The position numbers and the translations under genes are program-made. Positions 43,906 to 50,540 of a stretch of DNA of 64,000 nt are shown in pieces; position 1 is the first letter of the stretch, and every line of letters starts with the position of its first letter. The notes beneath the pieces are model-generated. The model saw only the letters and a program-made list of their open reading frames with translations. It ran no database searches and had not been told where the DNA came from. The stretch is from Aquibacillus albus (GTDB lineage Bacteria; Bacillota; Bacilli; Bacillales; Amphibacillaceae). The stretch is from contig NZ_JAFBDR010000020.1 in NCBI RefSeq assembly GCF_016908325.1, positions 18,121 through 82,120 of the forward strand, in the 5' to 3' direction.

Positions 43906-43923
43906 GTTCACAGTGACGACCCG
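43906..43923 (+). repeat. Dispersed repeat, type A, head only
   Basis: GTTCACAGTGACGACCCG, then unrelated sequence. Upstream of the ParA start on the other strand. Confidence 0.7.
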
Positions 43924-44149
43924 TATGATAGAAAATAACCTTTATATCTAAAGCGGTATGGGGAAGCGAGGAAACACAAGAGAAATTACAACAAACATCG
44001 CTGAAAACATATGGAAAAAGCAACATTATTTTGGCCAAACAACATATCAATCATGAAAATCTTCCAAGTGAAAGTAGAAGAATTTTAGTGATTTATCATA
44101 ATAAAATAGGCATGTGACTTAATAGATATCACATACCTTTCCATTATTG

Positions 44150-44407
44150 CTAAACAGTTTTCATTTCCTTATTTTCTACTGCATCTACAAAGTCCGTAAC
44201 AGATTTTACTAACGTAGATGCTTTGAAAACACGTTGTGTTCTTTTAAAGGTTGCTAAGTCCCTTGATCCATACACGCCAATGCTTAATTTAGGATTCATA
44301 CTTTTAATTTGTTGTAAGGCATGTTTGGCTTCTTGACTTGAAGACAGCTCAAGGACCACTTTAGCCTTTGAATCTCGGTGGGTAGAACAAATGTAAACCT
44401 TGCTCAT
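44150..44407 (-). CDS. Small protein paired with a RelA/SpoT-like enzyme
   Basis: 85 residues from ATG 44407 after GAGGGTG. Alpha/beta pattern (SKVYICSTHRDSKAKVVLEL, then LSIGVYGSRDLATFKRTQRV) with a helical tail. Not recognised. It begins 21 bases after the RelA/SpoT-like gene on the same strand, so it may be its antitoxin or partner. Confidence 0.6.
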   Translation of the reverse strand: MSKVYICSTHRDSKAKVVLELSSSQEAKHALQQIKSMNPKLSIGVYGSRDLATFKRTQRVFKASTLVKSVTDFVDAVENKEMKTV

Positions 44408-44428
44408 TATAAACACCCTCTCGTTTAA

Positions 44429-45139
44429 TTAGTAATCATATCCGAAGTCGATTGAATAAGCTTTTTCATATAAGTAATCTACGTATGATTTTATGTCAGT
44501 ACCTTTCGGTGTGATAGGTACATTTTCTAACCATTGACGCAAAGCAACAGCATATGCGATTAATGCATCATCATCTTCTGTTTTGTATATATTATCATGT
44601 AAGTAGTCATTTAACAACGCGTCCTGACGCGTCCAAAACTGAACTTCAATTGGGAAAGCAAGATTATGTTTCATTCTTAGGTTTACATGTATCCCTTTAT
44701 ATCCATCATCATTAGTTTTTCCGCTTCTCTGATCATGAAGTCGACAGTCAATGTTATCGGTTGGACAGCTGTTTACAAATGCATTTGCCATTTTCATTAA
44801 ACCATTTGAATCAATTCTAATTATGAACCTGAAACCAATTATGTCGTTGCAAACTTTATAAAGTTGTCTGACTTGAGTTTGATTCATAAGTTTATTCTTA
44901 ATGGAGGTTTCAGTTTTAAAGCGGTATGAAAAATCCACGTTTTGATTTAATTTATTCACGTCTTCTTCAAGTTTGACTATATCATCCAGAGTTTCTACAA
45001 TCATTTTATCTTTTTCTTCTATTATTGTACGAAATAACTCATCGTCATACTCTCGGTGCTTTTTTCCTAAGCTAAAGTTGACACCATGAATTTTATAAAA
45101 ATTTTCAATGTCACTCCATAGTTTTTCAAAAGGTATCAT
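44429..45139 (-). CDS. RelA/SpoT-domain nucleotidyl/pyrophosphotransferase-like protein
   Basis: 236 residues. The synthetase-domain landmarks are in order: RFKTETSIKNKL, DIIGFRFIIR, the YKGIH of GYKGIHVNLRM and EVQFWTRQDALLNDYLH. There is no hydrolase, TGS or ACT domain, so it is a small alarmone-synthetase-like protein. Several such stand-alone enzymes are toxSAS toxins that pyrophosphorylate tRNA or nucleotides and are neutralised by an adjacent small protein. The adjacent 85-residue gene fits that plan, but order and identity are unproven. Confidence 0.78.
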   Translation of the reverse strand: MIPFEKLWSDIENFYKIHGVNFSLGKKHREYDDELFRTIIEEKDKMIVETLDDIVKLEEDVNKLNQNVDFSYRFKTETSIKNKLMNQTQVRQLYKVCNDIIGFRFIIRIDSNGLMKMANAFVNSCPTDNIDCRLHDQRSGKTNDDGYKGIHVNLRMKHNLAFPIEVQFWTRQDALLNDYLHDNIYKTEDDDALIAYAVALRQWLENVPITPKGTDIKSYVDYLYEKAYSIDFGYDY

Positions 45140-45273
45140 AAATTATCCTCCGTACAAAACATATCAATATACTTTAATTTTATCACATGTTTAATAAAGT
45201 GGATAATTTTTACATAGGGGTCAGACCCCATTGATTAAGAGATGAAATAATCCAAACGAAGGAGAGAAAAGAA

Positions 45274-45402
45274 ATGGTTTATGTGGATCGAGACAACTTA
45301 CCACAGTCTTGGGCAGAATTGGAAAGAGTATTTAGGGAAGAGGGAATGGAAGTGACACCCCGGAATTTGTCGAATGAGGCATTGGATAGAATTTATTCAT
45401 AA
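45274..45402 (+). CDS. Rpn C-terminal ORF fused to a repeat
   Basis: 42 residues from ATG 45274 after GAAGGAGAG. The first 24 (MVYVDRDNLPQSWAELERVF and REEG) match the rpn C-terminal ORF at 47404; the DNA from 45232 is nearly identical to 47364-47474. At 45351 the type A repeat takes over and is translated (VTPRNLS). The helical tail of the antitoxin is lost, so function is doubtful. Confidence 0.6.
   Translation: MVYVDRDNLPQSWAELERVFREEGMEVTPRNLSNEALDRIYS
45351..45374 (+). repeat. Dispersed repeat, type A, fused to Rpn fragment
   Basis: AGTGAC, AC, then CCCGGAATTTGTCGAA. The left half of the head is replaced by rpn sequence, so the junction lies inside the palindrome. Confidence 0.88.
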
Positions 45403-45826
45403 AATAGGAAAATGACTATTGGCCGAAAGATAAAGGGTCTTTCCCAGTCTATGCTTACGTTGAAAATGTTAATTATGTCTTCGATTATAAGTAGATTTGA
45501 CTAAAAATTGTACAGCTGGATGAAATTTTGAACCAGAACTGTCCTTGAACATACAAGGGCAGTTTTTTATATTTTATTGTTCACACTGATTAGGTAGGGT
45601 CAGACCCCTCCGTATGAGCATACGTCTATGTAAACTAGGGGGATGTGACTGCTTTAAATGGTGAAACATTATCAGAAACAAGGTTTTACGAGTGGTGCCA
45701 GGTACTCAATGAAGCACTATTAGTTTAAATTCGATTAATTTTGTTAATAATTACATATAATGCATATATACGATTGAGAACTAAGCAGTGAAGCGAAGTT
45801 CGAGATTTTACTTTGGGAGTGGGTTA

Positions 45827-46297
45827 ATGGGAAACCTTAAAGCTAATAAGTCTATTGCAATTGTGAAGTGGATGAAATATCGAGTGAATGAATCAGTTTT
45901 TAATAAACTAGACTTTTTTTTGATAGAGCGCGTGATTAACGCGCTGAGTAACTACACTTACGAATGCGAAACTTGCAATCATCATTTAGGTGAATTAGAA
46001 GAGTATCTACTCGACTTGGAGTTCCAAAGAAAAACAGGTAAGCTACGTTCGATGGATTATAGACAGCATAAGCAGAAGATAAGAAACATCATCTCTCATT
46101 TAAAGAAAGAACATGACCTAAAATCAAGTGCTCGATCTTTTAACATTTTTGTCCCTATTGGTACAGCGATAGGAATCATTTTAGGATTCTATTTATCTCA
46201 AAGTATTATATTAGCCATAATAGGTGGAATATTCACCGGCATCACAGTCGGCTATGTCTATGATACAGACTACCAGAAAAACGACTTAACGTTATAG
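45827..46297 (+). CDS. Hypothetical membrane protein with a CxxC motif
   Basis: 156 residues from ATG 45827, chosen for GGGAG upstream. A CETCNHHLGELEEYLLDLEF segment, a charged coiled middle and a C-terminal pair of membrane helices (IFVPIGTAIGIILGFYL, IILAIIGGIFTGITVGYVY). Not recognised. It is a single-gene island; a type A repeat begins 15 bases after its stop. Confidence 0.65.
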   Translation: MGNLKANKSIAIVKWMKYRVNESVFNKLDFFLIERVINALSNYTYECETCNHHLGELEEYLLDLEFQRKTGKLRSMDYRQHKQKIRNIISHLKKEHDLKSSARSFNIFVPIGTAIGIILGFYLSQSIILAIIGGIFTGITVGYVYDTDYQKNDLTL

Positions 46298-46312
46298 AGG
46301 TGTTGGGTGATG

Positions 46313-46341
46313 GTCACAGTGATGTCACGGGATTTGTCGAA
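46313..46341 (+). repeat. Dispersed repeat, type A
   Basis: GTCACAGTGAT, GT, then CACGGGATTTGTCGAA. A terminator follows at 46413-46453 (AAACCCCTTAA / TTAAGGGGTTT). Confidence 0.85.
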
Positions 46342-46412
46342 TATGACAAACAAGGCGAGATTGTAAAAAGAATAGCAGAGAATGAAATAGACTCAAACGA
46401 TACAGTTAATTA

Positions 46413-46453
46413 CAAACCCCTTAATTTCCCTGTAGGGAGTTAAGGGGTTTATT
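46413..46453 (+). terminator. Intrinsic terminator
   Basis: ACAAACCCCTTAA and TTAAGGGGTTTATTTG give a strong stem with a small inner hairpin, followed by a T-rich run. Confidence 0.8.
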
Positions 46454-46541
46454 TGTTTTTCTTTCTTGTTTATGACAAAAACGAACAAATGTTCTGTTGT
46501 TGTGTTATAATAAAGATATTAAAATAAGGATGTGATAAAAT

Positions 46542-47403
46542 AATGACAAGTAATATTGTGTTAGAGAAGCCATCCCAATATGGAATAACAGATTATGATG
46601 GTCTTTGGTAAAAGTTGATTTATGATTTGTTTGAAGAGTTTCTTTTGTTTTTTCTTCCGGGTCTCACCGAAAAAATTAACTTTACAAAGAAGCCGGAATT
46701 TTTGCAGCAGGAGCTTTTTCAAGAGATAATCAAACAAAAGAAGGGCAAACTAGTTGCAGATCAAACCGTGAAGGTATTTCTACACGTTAGGAGTATAAAA
46801 TTTTAGCGTTGAAGTTAATCGACGTAGTAAAAATTTTTAGGAACTAAGTATAAGCGCAACTAGGCGATTGCCTGCGCCTGAAGGCTTGGCAATAGCCAAG
46901 TTTTCTTTAAACAGTGGTGAGGAAAAGTGGATCCTCATACATATTGAAGTTCAAGGAGATACAGATGCTGATTTTCCAAAGCGAATGTTCCGTTATTATT
47001 ATCGAATCTATGATAAATTTAATCGAGACATCGCGATTGCATTATTGACAGACGACACCAAACGTTTTCGACCTGACACGTATCACAATGCTTTTGAAGG
47101 AACTTCTTTAACATACAAATATAATATGTATAAATTCTATGACCACGAAGAAAGTGAACTGGTCCAATCGAACAATCCATTTGCGATTGCAGTGTTGGCA
47201 GCAAAGTACGCAAACGAATCCAAAGACGATGAAGAAAAAAAATATCGCTTCAAACGAAAGCTTTTTCGAATGATTTTGCAAAAGAGCAGCTATTCTCCAG
47301 AAGAACGCCGCATTTATATCGCTACACTCATTTACTTCAAATACCGTTAGATTTAACCCAATAGTTAAGAGACGAAATAATCCAAACGAAGGAGGGAAAA
47401 GAA
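46542..47403 (+). pseudogene. Second rpn copy, inactivated in its nuclease part
   Basis: From ATG 46542 the frame reads MTSNIVLEKPSQYGITDYDG then LW, a TAA where Lys is expected (46609-46611), and KLIYDLFEEFLLFFLPGL. A 127-bp insertion lies at 46780-46906. Homology to the first copy resumes with SGEEKWILIHIEVQGD, and a deletion near 47338 shifts the frame again. Three lesions therefore kill the nuclease, but the C-terminal ORF at 47404 remains intact. Confidence 0.88.
46780..46906 (-). mobile_element. Palindrome-bearing 127-bp insertion, probably IS200/IS605-derived
   Basis: Comparison with the first rpn copy shows a clean insertion without target duplication. On the minus strand it follows TTTAA and begins AGAAAACTTGGCTATTGCC, with hairpins CTTGGC/GCCAAG and GGCGCAGG/CCTGCGCC-like arms. 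No ORF. Insertion after a short T/A-rich pentamer with subterminal hairpins and no duplication is the mark of single-strand IS200/IS605 elements and their non-autonomous derivatives. Confidence 0.65.
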
Positions 47404-47619
47404 ATGGTTTATGTGGATCGAGACAACTTACCACAGTCTTGGGCAGAATTGGAAAGAGTGTTTGGGGAAGAGGGAAAAGAAGAAGGAAAGGAAGAAGGAA
47501 AAAAGTCAGTGGCGATTGAGCTTTTAAAAGCAGGTATGTCCACAGAGTTTGTATCAAAGCACACAAAATTGCCACTTGAAAAGGTAAAGGAATTAGCGGA
47601 AGGGCTGTCGGACTACTGA
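47404..47619 (+). CDS. Intact rpn C-terminal ORF, candidate orphan antitoxin
   Basis: 71 residues from ATG 47404 after GAAGGAGGG. It has the linker (MVYVDRDNLPQSWAELERVF), the EEGKEEGK repeat and the full helical tail (SVAIELLKAGMSTEFVSK, LPLEKVKELAEGLSDY). The nuclease part upstream is dead, yet this part has no lesion and keeps its ribosome binding site, which suggests it is still selected. Confidence 0.7.
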   Translation: MVYVDRDNLPQSWAELERVFGEEGKEEGKEEGKKSVAIELLKAGMSTEFVSKHTKLPLEKVKELAEGLSDY

Positions 47620-47823
47620 TGATGTGGGCTTGAGCAAAGGATGCAAAGGTATTGCATAGTAAAGTATCTAACTATGATTATAAACAATATCCGAAGTTTG
47701 AGGATTATGGCGATGCAACACTTGTTGCTGAGCAGCGGAATTATGTATTGAGGCGCAGAATCAAGCGATCAATGTTGAACCAGCAGATGCGTCTATAACT
47801 ACTTCAAAGTAAGGAGTGGGAAG

Positions 47824-48219
47824 TTGATTAATTTAGAGCGTTTCCATCATGTTAGCCTTTCGATAAAAGATTTAACAAAAGCAAAACATTTTTACGGTGA
47901 GATACTCGGGTTTCCTGAGATAGATCGTCCTAATTTTGATTTTCCAGGTGCATGGTATCAAGTAGGTGATCAGCAATTGCATCTCATTGTTTTCGAAGAG
48001 TCTGAGACAATTCGTAGTAGTGAAAAAATCGAGACAAAGGATGGCCATATTGCTGTTCGAGTGAAAGATTACTACGAAACATTGAACTATTTGAAAAAAA
48101 TGAACGTTAAGATAGTAGAAAAGCCAAATAGTCAAAGTGGGTTCGCTCAAATATTTTGTGCGGATCCCGATGGTAATTTGATTGAATTTAACGTAGATCA
48201 GAAGGACCTAAAACAATAA
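47824..48219 (+). CDS. VOC-family (glyoxalase-like) metalloprotein
   Basis: 131 residues with the two beta-alpha-beta-beta-beta modules of the vicinal oxygen chelate fold. Likely metal ligands are His in FHHVSLSIKDL, a second His in QQLHLIVFEE or DGHIAVRV and Glu in NLIEFNVD. Family members include glyoxalases, dioxygenases and fosfomycin- or bleomycin-resistance proteins. RBS AAGGAGTGGG precedes TTG. Specific role unknown. Confidence 0.85.
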   Translation: MINLERFHHVSLSIKDLTKAKHFYGEILGFPEIDRPNFDFPGAWYQVGDQQLHLIVFEESETIRSSEKIETKDGHIAVRVKDYYETLNYLKKMNVKIVEKPNSQSGFAQIFCADPDGNLIEFNVDQKDLKQ

Positions 48220-48244
48220 ACTTACCTAAAGATTGGGGGATAAT

Positions 48245-48726
48245 ATGAAAGCCTTTTAAATGATGATTTTCTATTAGAGACAGAAACTGCTAAAAAACTC
48301 TATCACGATTACGCAAAGGATATGCCGATTTTTGATTATCACTGTCATTTAACAGCAAAGGAAATCGCTGAAGACAGACGATTTTCCTCGATCACGGAAG
48401 TGTGGTTAGGCGAAGACCACTATAAGTGGCGTGTGTTAAGAGCGAATGGGGTGCCAGAGGAGTATGTAACTGGTGCGAAAAGTGAAAAAGAAAAATTCCT
48501 AAAGTGGGCAAATGTTGGCGTACTGTCTAGGTTTGTTGGTATGTTAACTGATTCTCGTAGTCTTCTTTCTTACACAAGACATGAGTATTTTAGAAGGATT
48601 CTCTGTAACATCATTGGCAAGTGGGTGGAAAACGGAGAATATCCGGCTAACATCGAAAGATTAGGTCGAATGGTAAAAGATATTTCCTATAATAATATTG
48701 CGAATTATATTGATGTAGATTGGTAG
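48245..48726 (+). pseudogene. uxaC: uxaC (glucuronate isomerase) with frameshift and large internal deletion
   Basis: ATG 48245 reads MKAF; loss of one T then shifts the frame to [40 protein letters not shown] and [16 protein letters not shown], the UxaC N-terminus with its metal-binding HCH. At about residue 90 it jumps to [20 protein letters not shown] and the UxaC C-terminus. The family is about 470 residues; about 160 remain, so roughly 300 central residues were deleted in frame. Non-functional. Confidence 0.88.
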
Positions 48727-48773
48727 AAAGTTACTAGCAAACTTCTGTATGGGTGGTTTACTCCTAGGTTCAA

Positions 48774-48881
48774 CTGGCGACATATGAATCATTAAGCTTA
48801 GTAGCTCAATCCTGTATAACGTTATTAACAGCATTGACACTAGTTATAACTGTTGTCGTCTTTCTATACACAAAGAAGTAA
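48774..48881 (+). pseudogene. Hol-Tox toxin copy without a start codon
   Basis: The frame LATYESLSLVAQSCITLL and VVFLYTKK aligns with the intact toxin at 63285, but ATG is changed to CTG and the ribosome binding site is lost. Length and stop are kept. The toxin is probably not made. Confidence 0.8.
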
Positions 48882-49015
48882 CCACCCCCGACCAAGGTGA
48901 TGGTTACTTCTTTGTTAAACTTATAAGACTTTGGTCAACCGCTCTTTATGCGGTCTGTAGTTACGTTACCGGGTGGTTATGGCCACTCGGTACCTTTATT
49001 ATATAATAATACCTT
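48868..49015 (-). ncRNA. Probable orphan antisense antitoxin RNA
   Basis: The shared terminator (AAGAAGTAACC / GGTTACTTCTT), the CAACCGCTCTTTATGCGGTC block and a minus-strand promoter (CTGACT, 17 bases, TATAAT; the complement lies at about 48998-49030) are kept, although the matching toxin start is lost. The antitoxin may still be expressed. Confidence 0.6.
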
Positions 49016-49038
49016 AGGATACAGTCAGCTTTAAGACG

Positions 49039-49062
49039 GTCACAGTGACGTCCCGGAATTTT
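49039..49062 (+). repeat. Dispersed repeat, type A, tail altered
   Basis: GTCACAGTGAC, GT, CCCGGAATTTT, then TAAGCAAGGAATTAGAC, which is part of the 58.5-kb hairpin module. With 49667 it brackets the DinB gene. Confidence 0.88.
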
Positions 49063-49109
49063 TAAGCAAGGAATTAGACACTTTCTTTAGTAGTTCCTCA
49101 GTTTGCAAA

Positions 49110-49646
49110 TCAACCTTTTTGATTATCATTTAAAATGCTTAAATATTCTTTCCAAGGTCCAACATCTGAACTGTATCTCTTAGCCATTACCCGAACTATT
49201 TGGGCAATGTGCGTTAAATCATGAACAACCCACGTTGACAGCAATTCTCTTAACTTCACTGCACCAAATACAGGGTGAGTGCCCTTCCATTCAAGATGAA
49301 GTTCAGGTTCAATAATGTCCTTTAATTTAGCTATATTTTGTGTTCTAATTCTTTTAAATTCAATCAATTTTTGTTCAATTGATTTTTCAAAATCCTTATT
49401 TAAGTGGGAATAACGATCAAATGGGGGAAATGGTTTACGCTCCCCTTCCTGAAGAATCATTTCTAACCTTGGTATCCAATCATTGTTCTCTCCCTCAATG
49501 AGATGCCCAATCACTTCAGAAGCATTCCAGGTTCCTTCACCTTCATTGCAAAGCAACCATTCATCAGATAAACCAGATAAAAAATACTCCAATGTTTGTG
49601 GTGTTTTCTCTAGAACTTCAATAGCTTCTTCCATATTAAAATTCAT
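49110..49646 (-). CDS. DinB-family metal-binding protein
   Basis: 178 residues, four-helix bundle. The three metal His of DinB/YfiT proteins are visible: one in [11 protein letters not shown] and two in [12 protein letters not shown]. The family includes thiol-S-transferases and stress proteins of mostly unknown substrate. It stands alone between repeats at 49039 and 49667. Start ATG 49646; AAGGAGC precedes it. Confidence 0.9.
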   Translation of the reverse strand: MNFNMEEAIEVLEKTPQTLEYFLSGLSDEWLLCNEGEGTWNASEVIGHLIEGENNDWIPRLEMILQEGERKPFPPFDRYSHLNKDFEKSIEQKLIEFKRIRTQNIAKLKDIIEPELHLEWKGTHPVFGAVKLRELLSTWVVHDLTHIAQIVRVMAKRYSSDVGPWKEYLSILNDNQKG

Positions 49647-49666
49647 ACAATTGCTCCTTTAGATTT

Positions 49667-49694
49667 GTCACAGTGACATCCCGGATTTTGTCGA
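49667..49694 (+). repeat. Dispersed repeat, type A
   Basis: GTCACAGTGAC, AT, then CCCGGATTTTGTCGA. It begins 20 bases upstream of the DinB start. The flank (GGCTGGTTGTCACG, then CTTTCGGAAAAACATATTAG) is repeated after the copy at 58379. Confidence 0.92.
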
Positions 49695-49876
49695 GGTTGT
49701 TAGGGTGGCTGGTTGTCACGCTTCTTTCGGAAAAACATATTAGAAAACCACCCTGCGCCGTCCAATGCAAAAGGGTGATTCCGATAAAAATCCTTTGTAT
49801 CAGAGGATTACAAAAACATGCTATTGTTTTATAAAGTTTTTCGCAGTATTTAATAAATCATTTTCATTTCTTTGGA

Positions 49877-50239
49877 TTAAAGATTTTTGTTGAGATCATT
49901 AAATAATTTAAATACCATCACTCGTTCACCTGTACGAGGGCTTATATCAGTATGAAAACTTTTCACTTTTTCTCCAGTTATAGTTAGTATAATCTCCTTA
50001 AGATCTTCTATTCCTGATTCAACTAACTCCGAACGAGTTTTTTTTAGAGTGAACAATCCCTCTTTTGTTTCACACACTGTATATTCAGCTGGTGTTAAAA
50101 TACCTTTTAAATGGACAATTATCATATCACGTAATATATCTGTCTTAACGGATACAGATCCACGCCCAAGAAAATCCTTTTCCCATTGAGTAATTGCCTT
50201 ACTTATCTCGGCTTCATAAGAGCCTTTAGATACTTTCAT
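49877..50239 (-). CDS. DUF2294-family protein of the dab locus
   Basis: 120 residues. YEAEISKAITQWEKDFLGRG at the start and ERVMVFKLFNDL at the end match DUF2294, a small alpha/beta family often found beside dabA and dabB in Bacillota. Its role is unknown. It is the last gene on the minus strand after dabBA, about 170 bases beyond a 23-codon ORF. Confidence 0.8.
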   Translation of the reverse strand: MKVSKGSYEAEISKAITQWEKDFLGRGSVSVKTDILRDMIIVHLKGILTPAEYTVCETKEGLFTLKKTRSELVESGIEDLKEIILTITGEKVKSFHTDISPRTGERVMVFKLFNDLNKNL

Positions 50240-50406
50240 ATATTATACATCTCCTATCGAAAAAAATGGGTCTTTTCCATTATACTAAATCTCCTAAAAT
50301 TTTTTGTGAATTCATATTTTTTATCAGCAATTTAACATTTCACACAGAAGGTCCAGACAGAGTAAACTGCCCGGACCTTGAATAAAGCCTGCATTTGATC
50401 TAATGA

Positions 50407-50478
50407 CTAAGGAATGGGAAGGGAATTGTACTTGTCTAGGAAATCTTTCATTTGATTGAAAGAAGAAACTAAATTCAT
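50407..50478 (-). CDS. Candidate 23-residue microprotein in the dab operon
   Basis: ATG 50478 is preceded by GTAGGAGTG at ideal spacing. The product MNLVSSFNQMKDFLDKYN and SLPIP is amphipathic. It begins 63 bases after dabA. No relatives are known to me; a chance ORF is possible, but the ribosome binding site is good. Confidence 0.45.
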   Translation of the reverse strand: MNLVSSFNQMKDFLDKYNSLPIP

Positions 50479-50540
50479 ACAATACACTCCTACTTTACGT
50501 TTATAAATTGTTAATTAATTACCAAATTTGTTAATAACAG

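Larger units (their letters stand above)
45140..45826 (+). other. Repeat-rich interval with Rpn fragment and palindromes
   Basis: GGGGTCAGACCCC at 45217 and AGGGTCAGACCCCT at 45596 bracket about 380 bases that hold an Rpn C-terminal fragment fused to a type A repeat. A relic reading PKDKGSFPVYAYVENVNYVF lies at about 45420-45490, followed by a terminator (AACTGTCCTTG / CAAGGGCAGTT, TTTTTT) at 45538-45567. Confidence 0.7.

Noticed and set aside
45217..45609. The two GGGTCAGACCC palindromes as inverted ends of a transposon
   Set aside because: The palindrome is common and single in other intergenic sites here (24731), so it does not define an element by itself.
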